Assembly: GCF_032362555.1 (NCBI RefSeq)
Contig: NC_083529.1
Location: 1,426,001 to 1,490,000 of the forward strand
Direction: 5' to 3'
From: Amyelois transitella
Lineage: Eukaryota; Arthropoda; Insecta; Lepidoptera; Pyralidae
DNA length: 64,000 nt
Part shown: positions 21,694-36,600 of the stretch, one piece after another
How positions within the stretch are numbered: the stretch's first letter is position 1
Layout: each line of letters starts with the position of its first letter
Made by a program: the position numbers and the translations under genes
The notes under the pieces: model-generated
What the model was told of the DNA's origin: nothing
The model's database searches: none
The model's input: the letters and a program-made list of their open reading frames with translations, nothing else

Positions 21694-24600
21694 CTGAAAC
21701 AAATTACGGTGAAAATTGCCTTTATTTATTAACTTAAACGTCTTACGGGGGATATGGAGCCAGAATTTACAAGACTAGCTTTTGCGCACGGCTTTGCTTA
21801 AATGGGAAAATCTTGAATATAGTCTTTGTCAATTTCTAAGATCTATTTTTATATTTGTGCCAAATTTTGTGATAAACAAAAATATAAACCTTTTCCCTTT
21901 ATTGTTAATATGGATTGAAAATCCATATTAGGTTGTCATAGATGGCTTATCATATTAGACTTGAGTTGTATAAGATTATACATTATTATTATTTAGAAGT
22001 GATATAAATTGCCCTAACCTTTTAGGGGAAGGGCTCCCCTTGAAGGGTTGACACTACAAGTACCATAGTACAGTTCCATAATGGAACTACTAATAATAAT
22101 TTACATGACTAACCTAGCTTTACTTAGATCATTATTCTTGCAGTATTAAAAGCGCTTATTCTCTTAGTCAAAAATATGATTTATATTATAACTAATTATG
22201 ATATGAAGAGCGATATAAACCTTCACATCGTATAAAAAAAATATACAAGGATGGCATACAGAAATTCTTATAAAGTCAAGACACAAGGCGAGAAATGATG
22301 TATCTATTACAAAAACTTTACTAATTATTTTAACATTTTAAAATGAATTACTTTTCATTTCACCTATTTCACATAGGACAATAGTCAAAAACGAAAAAAA
22401 AAACTAAAGTAACATGCGACCGTGACAGGACTCGAACCTGCAATCTTCGGATCCGAAGTCCGACGCCTTATCCATTAGGCCACACGGTCTCATGAAAGCT
22501 GCGGCGAAATTGTGCGGCACTATCGTTAGAGGGTGTATACAACCCTTAGAATTTGGGTCACGGAAGAATAAATAAGTCTGTATTGACCCATGACCTAAAT
22601 TCTAAGGGAATAATAGAATGCAATAAGGGATTTTCATAACAAAATAGTTACCTATATCTAAAACAATTATTACAGTCAACCGCATATTAAGTTATCCGTA
22701 ATGGAACTCTTTGTTGCGGTAATAGAGGCAAATTTTCAGTGAATTTGCGTACATACATATAATCAACAGTCTCGCAAACACTGATAGGCCACGTTCAGCT
22801 ATTTGGTTCAATGATCGAATTGAGGTTCATATAGTGACTGGTTTGCTAGCCCGTCGCCAAAAAGAAGAATCCCAAGTATCTTGCCAATCAAGCCTATCCC
22901 TTAGTCCCCTACGAAATCCATGAGATGATGGTGTGGTCCTATTCTTTTTTTTTATTAATGCACACTCACGCGTCAATTATTGCACCGATTTAAATGCGGT
23001 TTTCTCAGATGTGATATCAGCTGAACGTGCCCTATCAGTCTTTCAAGACTGCTGGCTCTGTTTACCCCGCATGGAATAAAGACGTGGTTATATGAATAAA
23101 TGATGAGATTTATTTACCCATATTGTGTGGCCCCCCCGCCTCTAGGTCGCTGTAAAGACCTAGTTTCGTGGTAATACTGTTGTTGTGGATTGTGTTTGGG
23201 CGTGCTTCTCCCGTTAGTGCCATTCGCCGCCATTTTGTTACCATTGGCCGCCATCTTGTGGCCGTTCACTGGTGGCTGGAAAAAAAATTTTTAAATTTAC
23301 TAAAATGTTGAGATAATTCGATATAGAATGACATAGTGTTACTACCTAACTTTGTTCAAGACATGATTAGTTTCTATCATTCTATAGTTTTTCTATAGTT
23401 TCTATCATTAAGCCAAATAGCTAAACGTGGCCGATCAGTCTTTTTAAGACTGTTGGTTCTGTCTACCCCACAAGGGATATAGACGTGACCATATGTATGT
23501 ATGTATGTATGATTAGTTTCTTTCTAATTCTATGTTGTCACAAAAGTGCCGTGTGTCGGGTATGTCTAAGACCATGGATCTTGGATTGTGTGAGTCAGGG
23601 TTTCACACGAAGCGTCTGACTTCCAAACTGTCCTCCGTAACCATTTATAGGGGAACACACATACACACATGGTCACGTCTATGACCCTTGCGGGGTAGAC
23701 AGAGCCAACAGTCTTGAAAAGACTGAATGGCCACGTTCAGCTATTTGGCTTAATGATAGAATTGGGATTGGAATTTTATAGGAGAACCTAACCCGCATAT
23801 GATCGATCATGGTTGCACATCCAGTAGTCTAAATCTGCAGTTCCTCTTTTGTTGTACCCAGGTCTCTATGGAGAAGGTTCGGGAAGTCTCGCAGAATGTG
23901 TGCGCGAGCGCATGGCTGTAGTGGAAGCTGTGCCGCCATATTTGTCACCCGTTTTTCTGCTATATGGTCCCTTACCTTATTGCTCATAAGTATTTAGATT
24001 TTATATTATACCAATAGTTTTTAACTTTCCTTTGAGTTTTAGTTTATTTTATGACACCAAAAGTTATTCCTACGGAATTTAAAACTTTCTTTTAGTTGTT
24101 ATTCATAAGAGATTTTTACTTACGAGTATAAAGGGTTTTATTTAACTGTTCCTCTTTAATTACTACTATCATAATAACTTGCTACTATCATAATGCCTTA
24201 AAAAAGTGGTTCTCAGTTTGATCTGTATGTATGTTTATCCGCGATTATCTCGCGTTTCGCTGAACCGATTCTAATATTATTTTCAGGAAAGTGTTTGTTA
24301 TACTTAAGAGAAGACAAAATTTAACCACCTTCAAAAAGGGAGGATATCGATTGGAATCGGTTGTCTTTTTAGATAGATAATTGGTTCAAGGATATCGATC
24401 GAAGGCCGTTGTCTTTTCAGGTATTTATGATTATGATTATGAAAGTAATGTGACGTCACCTTAGGAGTCCCCCTACTGCTGGCGGGGCGCGGCGGCGGCG
24501 GGCCGGGCGGGCGCGCGGGCGTGCGCGCGCGCAGCGCCGCCGTGGACGCCGTGCCGCCGTACTTGTCGCTCTCCAACGGCTCGAAGGCGTAATTAGTGTT

Positions 24601-27600
24601 CGAGGGAGAGTAGTCCTTCCAAGCCGCGTTTGGGATTAACTGTTCCTGTAAATATTTTTTTTTTTTCAACATACATACATACATATAATCACGTCTATAT
24701 CCCTTGCGGGGTAGTCAGAGCCTACAGTCTTGTAAAGACTGATAGGCCACGTTCAGCTATTTGGCTTTAAGATAGGATTGAGATTCAAATAGTGACAGGT
24801 TGCTAGCCCATCGCCTAAAAGAAGAATCCCAAGTTTATAAGCCTACCCCTTAGTCGGCTTTTACGACATCCATGAGAAAAAGATGGAGTGGTCCTATTCT
24901 TTTTTGTATTGGTGCCGGGAACCACACGGCACTTTTTTCAAAGTTACAAAATTTGCTTTTTTAAACAATAGATAACTGCAAGCTTTTGCTACTTTTGACA
25001 TTAGGAAGCGATAAGTCTTCTTCCTCCTGGCTTAAGTTCCTGTTGCATCCTCACAGCTCTGGAGAGGAGCCCGGGGTATACCTTTGACCATGGATCCTGG
25101 ATTGGGTGGGTCAGATTTTTACACGAACTGACTCCCGTCTGACCTCCGCAACCTAAGCGTAACCCGTGTTAAATCGATCATGGTATCACATCCAGTTGCC
25201 CAAACACCACTTCGAGAATAACTCGATCTGTGTAAAATGTCACGTGTACCTATACCTATTTGTAAATTGACGTCCGATGAAAATGCTGCAGTGTAGTTTG
25301 TTCCGCCGCTTCTTCTACACATGCGCTTTGGAAGCAGTAGTAGTTATAATTAGATTTAAGTTATGTGACGTCAATAAGTGATACTTGTATCCAATTTTGA
25401 AAATAAATCTACATACATACATACATATGGTCACGTCTGTATCCCTTGCGGGGTAGACAGAGCCAACAGTCAACCGAATGGCCACGTTCAGCTATTTGGC
25501 TTAATGATAGAAATGAGATTAAAATAGTGACATGTTGCTAGCCCATCGCCTAAAAAAAGAATCCCAAATTTGTAAGCCTATCCCTTAGTCGCCTTTTACG
25601 ACATCCATGGGAAATAGATGGAGTGGTCCTATTCTTTTTTGTATTGGTGCCGGGAACCATACGGCACAAATTAAATCTATTCTATTCTACATACATACAT
25701 AAATACATAAAATCACGCCTCTTTCCCGGAGGGGTAGGCAGAGACTACCTCTTTCCACTTGCCACGATCTCTGCACACTTCCTTCGCTTCGTCCACATTC
25801 ATAACTCTCTTCATGCAAGCTCGGCGGTTTCGGGTACTTTCGACCTGACCCTTTACCATTCTATTCTATTTATCACCTTATTGTGACTTCCAGTAGACCT
25901 GGTCCTGTACAGGGTGCAGGCGGCCTGCAGCAGCGCCACGAGAACGAGGGCGGCCACGCACCCCACCACCACGTACAATTTGGTCTCGGCCAAGCCGAAG
26001 AACGTGCGCGCATTACCCTCTCCCTCGACTTCTGGCCGGTTCGATAGCACTAGAAGTATGTAATATAATTTGTTACGTCTGTATCTAATATATTTAAACG
26101 AGCAATTCTTGTATATATATAATCAGGAGCTCGGAAACGGCTCCAACGATTAGCATAAAAGTTACAGATTAGGGGCTTTTCGGCTCAAGGAATCGATTTA
26201 TCAAGGTCCTAGGTTCGAGAAAAGCTCGGTTCCCAAGATATATAAACATTTTTAAAACCGCGTTTTAAGAAACTATATCAGCGCCATCTCTGGTAGACCG
26301 GTCAACCGGGTACTAAGTACTTTATGGGTAAGACAGGGACAACTCTTTAAAGATTCTTGATGAAATTGAGATTCAAATAGTGACTGGTTGCTAGCCCAGC
26401 CTATAAGAGGAATCCCAAGTTTATAAACCTATACCGTCGCCTTTTACGACATCCATGGAAAAGATTATTTCCATGGATGTCGTAAAAAGTGGTTCTTTTC
26501 TTAAGTAACCGAATCCACACGGCATATGGAAATAGATACATACATATCACGTCTTTATCCGTTACAGGTAAGAAAGGTTAGATTCAAATAGTAAAATGTG
26601 TTTTTTTTAATCAAAACTGATTCCAAAACTATAAAACAACTATTATTAGCGACCTAAACTACTTCAAATATAAAATATATTATAGAAAGTAAAATAAATC
26701 ACTACTTACAGCTTTGTGGCTCAAACACCAAGAATTCCGGATCTACGTTCAAATTCCCCACTTTCCCTTGCGCCAGAGTGTCTCTGACCACCCTCTCCCA
26801 TTTCTCCATATCGCTGTCTCCTTTCGTCTCGTTGCCGCCGGCTGAGATGGAAGAGTCGAGTGAACGAGCGCTCGAGCCCTCGATTAAGTTGGAATCGATC
26901 GATTTGAGTGTTAGTTCAGCAATAATGGCGCTAGTTTCGTTTCTGAAATAGATAAAAAATATTTTTTATAAAAAGAAAACATATTCACATTTCCAGAAGA
27001 CTATAATGGCTTGTCATTTGATCGCCCACAAATTTAATTTTCGAAGAACTAGACCATCATGTACTTACATGATATAGGTATATTGAAATAGGATACACAA
27101 ACCTATACAAACTAAATATATTTTAAAAACTCGGGTCTAGACAATTATTATATGGATAATTTTAACCAAATTGAGGACGTTCTAATCAATATGGAGGCTA
27201 GTTGAGTTGAGTATTCTTAACAGACGAGCTTGCGAGAAAATATTTTATTGTCCCCACTACACTGCGTTGGGACAATTCAATGGCACTAGTGGGACAGAAC
27301 CATGGGACAAACGACACTAACGAAATCGTCTCAGTAGCGATATGTCATTTCTCCTGGACCTGGACAAAATAAATACAAGTTTTAGTCCCACACGTCTCAC
27401 CGTGGGCCAACTCAACGGGACTCGTGAAAAAGACGGACAATATTGATGAATGTGGATGATGCAGACATGGCGATTTCTGGAAAGAGAGTCTCTTTTTTTT
27501 TAAAAACTTACTGGTCGTCAACGGGTTTACGTTGACGACTTATCCATCTTATAGTACCATATCCTTTGCTTCACTTGGAATGAGTGGCAAAATGTTCTCT

Positions 27601-30600
27601 CAAGGCTACACTTAACCAACGAGCTAGCAAAATTGAAGAACTAAATGAAACTAAATAGAGGGATCCTGCCAAGTCCATAGGTTTCAAACCCAACTTCGGC
27701 TTGCATGAAAAGGACGATTAACTTCGACCTTAGAAGTAAATGGAGAAGTATGAAAGATGTGACAAAGTATACAGTCTCTGCTGCTCAAAGAGATTGGGAT
27801 TTTTGGAGATTATCAAGAAACTCACTGCATAAACCCGTTGACGGCCAATCCGTGGTATCCCTTGGTCCCCTTCAGCTCCCTGGCGAGGTTGTCAGCGACC
27901 TGCTGACTCAGGTCCTCGTACTCCTTGCTGCCAGCAGCTGGCGGCTTGAAGCTGTCTGCGAGACCCGTGATCCTGATCAGCATGGTGTACACTGTCTCCC
28001 CAGGGACCGCCTTCTCGGTTGTGATTTCTTCTTCTGCTGGTTCTGTAGAAGAAATATATAGAACAATGGTTAAAAATGTATGCATAATTTTTAGTTTGTC
28101 ATGTGCCGTTTGGTTCCCGGAACCAATAGAAAAAAGAATAGAACCACTCCATCTCTTCCCCATGGATGTTGTAAAAGGCAACTATAGGATAGGCTTATAA
28201 ACTTGGGATTCTTCTTTAAGACGATGGGATAACAACCTGTCACTATTTAAATCTCAATTCTATCATTAAGCTTAACAGTTGAACGTGGCTTGTCAGTTAT
28301 TCAATACTGCTGACTCTGCATTGTACGAATACCTCGCAATTGATATACGTAATTATATGAATGAATGAATGAATGTATGCACAAATAAATGCAATTTATG
28401 AATGTGGATGAAGCGAAGGAATTATGCAGAGATCGTGGCAAGTGGAAAGAAGTAGTCTCTGCCTACTCCTCCGGGTAAAAGGCGTGTTGGACGGCCTCTG
28501 TGGCGCAGCGGTAGTACGCTTGTCTGTGACACCGGAGGTCCCGGGTTCGAATCCTGGCCAGGGCATGATGAGAAAAGAACTTTTTCTGATTGGCCTGGGT
28601 CTTGGATGTTTATCTATATAAGTATTTATTATAAAATATAGTATCGTTGAGTTCATATCTCGTAACACAAGTCTCGAACTTACTTCGAGGCTAACTCAAT
28701 CAGTGTAATTTGTCCCGTATATATTTATTTATTTAAAAGGCGTAATTTTATCTATGTATGTATAAAACCATTTTCTTTTATTCAAGTGCTGACCTAAAAT
28801 AAATTGTATGTTAGGCCAATTTATTTATTTAAAAGGCGTAATTTTATGTATGTATGTATAAAACAATTTCTTTCTTTCAAGTGCTGACCTGAAATGAATT
28901 GTAAGTTAGGCCAATAAAAGACTTTTTCCTTTAACAACTGACCTGGACCACAAGGCCTGATGCACACCCGATCTTCAGTGATGACTGGCACCACCTGATG
29001 TTTGTTGGTCCTCTTGTTGACAGGGTCAAAGTTCCCGCCGTGGATGACGAACATCATGTAAAGACATTCCGTGTCGGTGAACGCGAGATCCTGGTGATAG
29101 AAATTTGTTTTTTATTTATTTTTATTCTTTTATTTATGTACACAAAATTATATACAGGAGCATTCAATACAGTAATTATAGTACAAAGGTGCTACTTATT
29201 TCAAAAGAAATCTCTTCCACTAGACCCATGAGAGGAGATATGAATTTTGGAGCGGTATGGCGTGTGCATAAATAACATTTAACTAAAGATACATGCTAAT
29301 ACTTACATAATTAAACATGGAACAATTAAATAAATGACAGTAATAAACTACATAAACATACTAATATATATATATAAATATATATATATAATATAAGTCT
29401 ATTTCGAGAGATAATAGACTTATATTATATAGAAGATAATTTTTTAATTGTGGCCGTGTGGTTACCAGCACAGCAGCAAAATAGAATAGAATAGATTTAT
29501 TTTCAAAATTGGATACAAGGTATCACTTATTGACGTCACTTATCACTTAAATCTAATTATAACTACTACCGTCAGTTACCCTAGCAGTAATACTACGTTA
29601 CCCTCGAAGTGATTTCGAGACTTGTGTTAGGTGATACTAATTGAATGATATTTGCCGTGTGGTTCGTGGCACTAATATAAAAAGAATAGGACCACTCCGT
29701 CTCTTTCCCACGGATGTCGTTAAAGGCGACTAAGGGATAGGCTTATAAACTGGGATTCCCCTTTTAGGCGATGGGCTAGCAACCTGTCACTATTTGAATC
29801 TCAATTCTATCATTAAGCCAAATAGCTGAGCGTGGCCTATCAGTCTTTTCAAGGCTGGTGGCTCTGTCTACTCCTATTCAAAATTCAAATTAGATTTTTT
29901 TATTCATTATTATAGGATACTTCATATCGCTTAATAATTGTCAAAACGTTTGGTTTCACAACATTGGTTGACGTCAAATAAATTACTTAAAACTAAGTTT
30001 ACTGCCGCTTCCAAGGCGTCGGTGCAGAAGAAGCGTTAACAAACTGCACTGCAGCATTTTCTTCTTTATATTTCCCATGGATGTCGTAAAAAGCGAATTA
30101 GGGATAGGGTTATATTAAAATTGGATTCCTCTTGTAGGCGATGGCGGCTAGCAGCCTGTCACTATTGGACCTTCAATTCCATCATTGGTCCATCAAGCTG
30201 AACGTGCGTTTTCTGTCTTTTGGGATAGAGACGTAAATATATACGGCGTTCGCACTTAGTTCAGAGCAGACGTGTACATAGTTAAATTTAAGAATATATT
30301 TTCTTTGCTCCTTAATTTCAATTCTTAACACACTCACAATTATAGTTATTCTCGCGGAAGTGCGTTAAGTGACTTAGGCTATTTCTTTACCGTGAAGTGA
30401 TTACCGCTAACTGTGAGAGAGGGGCGCACATCTCCACGCAAGAAAAAGAAGGTGACATTTTTTATCCCTATCGATGCACACACTGACAATCCATCGTGAG
30501 GTAGGAAAAAATAAATCACTACTAGTATAGTCGAAGATCACACGCATACTTTTGCATTGAAAGATTATAGACCATGAGCCTACTGCGTTCACCGACTAAA

Positions 30601-33600
30601 ACAACTACTGGTGGAGGATCACAACCCGACTTATCTAAAATAAATCCTGATCTGATGGACCAACAAATCACATTTCGCAAAAGAAAGCAACCCGATGACC
30701 ACTGCGATTGCAATAAAGAAATATCAAATCTTCGAACTGAAATATCAAACATATCTTCTCTTCTGCAGAACTTTATAAGCTGCCATGAACAAAATACCGA
30801 TACACTACGTGAAGGTTTCACTGATATAAAAAACGAAATCAAAGAAATAAACTCGACACATGAGAAAACCGTAGCTTCAATCCAGGATCTAAAAGTTCAT
30901 ATCAATGATGTCAAATCCACTATATCAAACTTAGCATCGAAGCAAGGGCATCTTGAGTCCCAAATTACTGAGCTGGATAAGAAACTCGTTGTAGGTGAAG
31001 GAGAAGTATTCGCAATAAAAGCCGAGCTAGATAAAATTAAATCAACCTTACCATCTACATCCTCTCCAACCAAGGTGTCAAGAATGATTTATAATGAAGA
31101 AATACTCCGAGAAATCCAAGAGCGTAATAACAGACAGAGAAATATTATAGTTGTGGGAGTTGCGGAACAGAAAACTAAAGACCACAAAGAACGTTTGGCG
31201 AGAGACGAAGCCGAAGTCATGCATATTCTTACAAATGCAACTACTGAATATTCTATACCTCAACCAACTAGTGTTTTTCGTTTAGGAAAATATACTCCGA
31301 CCAAAAATCGCCGATTGAAAATTTGCTTCGAAAACAATGACATTCCGCTTAGACTCTTACGAACTAAACTCAATCTGCCTGATGGCATCAGAATATATTC
31401 TGACCAAACGCCCGCGCAACAAAAACTAATGCGCAATCTAAAGGACGAACTAACTAGGCGTCAGGAAGATGGTGAGAAAGATCTGATAATAAAATATGTA
31501 AAAGGAATTCCGCAAATAACTAAACCCGAGTCAAAAAACTTAAATTGTCTCAATCAAAATCAACAACCACTATAAACACACCTAGTAATAACTTTTCCAT
31601 TGTTAACAAGTACACTGATATCCATACCTCTAAGTCTGGTATAAATTTCTTTTACATGAATGCCCGGAGTATAAGTTCTAAAGGAAGATTTGATGAATTA
31701 CAATGCATACTGCGGATAATGACTCATACAGTACATGTAGTCTTGCTCACTGAAACATGGTTTAAAAATGAAGAACATGCCCTTAAATACCAAATTCCTA
31801 ATTATACTCACCATTACAATATCAGAACAGACAAAACTGGAGGTGGAGTTTCTGCTTTTATTCACAATGATTTGAAGCACTGCGTAATTGAATCGCTGTA
31901 CTCTGGCGGTAATAACTATTTATGGATTAAGCTAGAGAAACTGGCGCTGGAGATTGGTTTGGTGTACTATCCCGGTGATACTAATATAAACGATTTTCTA
32001 GATGCACTCGATACACAGTTACAATCACGAAAAAGAGGTCTACTCTTTGGAGACTTTAACATCAACTTATTGAAAGAGAAGACAGTTGAAAAAGAAAATA
32101 GGACAAAAAAGAAACGAAAGTCATATCTAGATATCCTTAAAGAATCAGGCTACAATATACTAAATAAAATTAAAACTCAGTACTGTACAAGAGAAACCAC
32201 AACAAAACAATCTATCATTGATCATATCAGTTCTAATCTTAAAAATAATACATACAATTTTACTATCATTGAATCACCACTGACTGACCATAAACAGATA
32301 CATTTTGAACTCAAGAGGTATAAACCTCCTCCAAAGCAACGTGTTGTTTACAAAGGGCTAAACTATGATAAACTATACAAATTTATGGAAAATACTATTA
32401 ATGATAGAGATAAGATAAGTATTGCTCAACTTGAAACAAAGATTAAAGAAAGCATCAACCAAAGCAAAGACACAAAAATCAAAACACTAAACTTACCCCG
32501 AAATGACTGGATACAAAGCAGTATTTTACAAGAAATTAACGAAAGAAATGTGCTTTGGGCGAACTTAAAAAATGATCCGAAGAACAAAATTCTGCAAGAA
32601 GCTTATAATAGGAAAAACGACTCTGTGGCTGCTGAGATTAAAAACAAAAAGGCAGAGTATTACTGCGACGAATTTAGAAAATGTGATAGAAAGCCGAAGA
32701 AGACGTGGGAACTTATAAATCATCTTGCTAAAAATGAAATTAAACAGAACTGTGCTCCCCCAAAACTATCAATCAAAAATAAAACTATTGTCGATCCTTT
32801 AGAAATTTGTAATACATTTAATGAATACTTCTCCACAATTGGTTCACTATTGGCAAATGAAATTATCTCAAAAAACTCGCACCGAAACCAAACAAATATG
32901 CACACTCAATCAACAACAAGCATCAATGGCCTCACAACTTTAACGCCTTGTACTGTTGATGAAATATCTGAAATCATTGACAGTTTGGATTCTAACACTA
33001 GCACTGGTATCGACGGAATTAGTACTAAAGCACTAAAACCACTTATAGTCGATAAACTCACTGCCTGCCTTAACGATCTCTTAAGCATAGGATACTTTCC
33101 CGAATCAATGAAAACAGCCAAAGTTACCCCAATACACAAATCAGGCTCCAAAGCCGATCCCGGAAACTATAGACCGATCTCTGTCCTGCCAGTATTGTCA
33201 AAAATATTAGAAAAAGTTCTTTACAAACGCCTAATAGAACATTTAGATTCACATGAAATAATATCGGAACGTCAATTTGGCTTTAGACCCAAAAGTAATA
33301 CATTGGCAGCTACAGTAGACTTAGTCACAAAAATCAAAAGCAATATAGATGGAAAGAATGTGGTACTTGGTGTTTTCATTGATTTTAAGAAGGCTTTTGA
33401 CACAGTTAGTCATGAAATTTTACTGAAAAAACTTCAACGGATCGGTATAACAGGCATTGCCCTTAAAATGTTCGAATCTTACCTTAGGGATCGCAGTCAA
33501 ATTGTCAAAATTAATGAATATGAAAGTACACCACTTCCGGTTACATATGGAATCCCTCAAGGATCGATCTTGGGTCCATTACTCTTTCTCGTTTATATCA

Positions 33601-36600
33601 ATGATGTGCAAGATTTAGGGCTACAAGGTCATCTTACTCTATACGCAGATGATACGTGCTTATTTTATTTTGGCCCTAAGATAACTGAAATAATTCCATG
33701 TGTTCAACAAGATCTTGACGTTCTTTTTAGCTGGCTTCAAACTAATCTTCTCACGATAAATATATCTAAAACCTCATATATTATTTTCAAAGCTAGAAAC
33801 AAACAAATTCCACTATACAATAAATTAACTATTAATAACATCCCCTTGAATGAAAAATCAAATGAAAAATATCTAGGTTTGAGAATAGATAACCAACTGA
33901 CATGGCAATTTCAAATTGATTATCTAAAAAAAAAACTATCGGCACTAATGGCTTCACTACGCGGAGTTGTTCGTTGTTTCCCCCGAAAATTACGATTATC
34001 TATCTATAATGCTACGGTAAAATCACATCTTATATATCTGATTGAGATATGGGGTACCGCCTCAAAAACTAGACTTGCCAAACTACAAATTGCACAAAAT
34101 AAAATTATAAAATTGTTATTTCATTATCCATATCTTAGCTCTTGTACTAAAATCTATAAAGAAACCAAACTTATGACTCTTCAACAATTGTATAAATACC
34201 ACACATGCATACTCGTACGTAAAGTATTAAACAAGACCATCCACACCTCGATCACACTCACACAAACAAAACATGTGACTAAGCGACTCACACGACGGGC
34301 TAGTTATCTTGTTCTACCCAAAGTTCGCACAAAGTATGGCAAGCGAATGTTTACGTTTGAGGGAGCACAGATTTTTAACAAACTACCATCAGATATAAAA
34401 AATATCAAATCTCTTGGAGCTTTTAAAAGCAAATTAGCCCAGCATATTGTAAATTTATAGTTGTAACAAAATATTCATTTAATTTTTTTTTTTTTTTCTT
34501 TTTATTAATTGTTATTAAGTACATAGTGATCTGTTCTTTATTAAGTGTTTTGAACATTATTATCAACCTAAAATTAATTCTCATGTAAGTGGCGTTGTAA
34601 AAGTCTTAATGAGAATAAAGTTCTTTAAACCGATACATACATACATATGGTCACGTCTATATCCCTTGCGGGGTAGACAGAGCCAACAGTCTTGAAAAGA
34701 CTGAATGGCCACGTTCAGTTATTTGGCTTGATAGAATTGAGATTCAAATAGTGACAGGTTGCTAGCCCATCGCCTAAAAAAGGAATCCAAAGTTTGTAAG
34801 CTTATCCCTTAGTCGCCTTTTACGACATCCATGGGAAAGGGATGGAGTGGTCCTATTCTTTCTTGTATTGATGCCGGGAACCACACGGCACGTAATTATA
34901 TGTTTGTACTCCAGTAAAAGTCTACATATGTTTAGTTAAATAAATACTTTTTGTTTTCATATGAGATTGTGCATGAGATATCATGAGTTATGTTAACCAC
35001 AAGTGGGGGGAGGCTGGTTTTCTGAGATACAGGCATCTGCTTAGTTCAGACACTAATCTCTCATATTAAATAAATAAATATATACGGGACAAATTACACT
35101 GATTGAGTTAGCCTCGAAGTAAGTTCGAAACTTGTGTTACGAGATACTAACTCAACGATACTATATTTTATAATAAATACTTATATAGATAAACATCCAA
35201 GACCCAGGACAATCAGAAAAAGTTCTTTTCTCATCATGCCCTGACCGGTATTTGAACCCGGGACCACCGGTGTCACAGACAAGCGTACTACCGCTGAGCC
35301 ACAGAGGCCGTTAAATTATTATGTATATTCTTATTATTACCTATGTTATGTATTTACGATTATGATTTGATTTGATGTATGTAGCACAGACACCAACCTT
35401 CTGGTCTCCCGTGTTCCTCTTCCTCACGAAGCTGAGTGTGGTGACTCCGTCCACGGCGCTGCCGCCCTCCCGGGAGAGGTCCTGGCGCGAGTCGACCCTG
35501 GGGGCGGAGTACCCGCTCACCCACGTGTCCATGATGAACGGCCGCCCGGAGCGGGGGTCCACCCAGCCAATGATGGCGTCAGTTTGAGACTGGAATTGGA
35601 GAATCATCGTTTAGACGATAGATACATACATACATAACATCACGCCTCTTTCCCGGAGGGGTAAGCAGAGACTACCTCTTTCCACTTGCCACGATCTCTG
35701 CATGTTTCCTACGCTTCATCCACATTCATAACTCTCTTCATGCAAGCTCGCCGGTTTCGGGTACTTTTGACCTGACCCTTTACCAGGACGTCGGTAGAGG
35801 TAGTAGACGGTAGATAGAGATAATAATAGCATCATCTGTTCCATCAGGCGAACAAGGGATAGGCTTATGAACTTGTGATTCTTCTTTTAGGCGACGGGCT
35901 AGCAACCTGTCACTATATGAATCTCAATTCTGTCATTGAAGCAAATAGCTGAACGTGGTCTATCAGTTTTCAAGACTGTTGGCTCTGTCTACCCCGCAAG
36001 GGATATAGACGTGATTATATGCAGTAGACGCAAATGGTTCAATTCGCAATTGTGTCGCTTAACTTCAAAGTCAGATAAATCCACTCTACACTTTTAGAAG
36101 ATATTCAGAAAACAGTGATAATAATATACACACTTTGATTTCTAAGGCAGTTTTTATTTTAAAATGGCAACAATAGTTAATAAAACCGTCCCTTTCATCA
36201 ATTATAATAATTTATCAATTCGTCTTTGCAAAAATTTAATTTTAAGATTGGATCTACCCATATTCGATATAATGGAATGCATTTTATCCATCTTTGAAAA
36301 AACTTATGATGGATTTATATTATTTTGATTTAACCTGTCTGGATTTAACTAAATTTAAAAAAATACGACCCGAGTTAGGGATGTGCTCTATGTGCTCATG
36401 ACGATATCACGGTAAATTATCAAGGGTCAAACGTGTTAGCTAACTGAATAGAAAGAAAAATAACATAACTAGGACAAACCATTTTTTTTAAATTAAAATA
36501 AGGTGTGACAAAATTTATTAAAAACGAAGTTTTTTTTTATTAAAAGAGTGAGTAACAAAATAAATTATTTTAAACAAAACTTAATACTTCTTCTGAGTCA

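Larger units (their letters stand above)
30243..34632 (+). mobile_element. Apparently full-length LINE, jockey/CR1 superfamily
   Basis: A 4.39-kb non-LTR retrotransposon with both ORFs open, inserted antisense in intron 16 of the large gene. A 330-nt leader precedes ORF1, and a short 3' UTR ends near gagaataaagttctttaaac. Partial SINEs abut both ends, so no clean target duplication can be read. The absence of stops or frameshifts argues for recent insertion. Confidence 0.9.

Noticed and set aside
27705-28200. Two overlapping plus-strand ORFs
   Set aside because: They are antisense to SEA-domain exon 18 and extend into a SINE.
31545-31547. ORF2 start at this position
   Set aside because: The codon is TTG; the true first ATG is at 31656 and translation may enter by other means.
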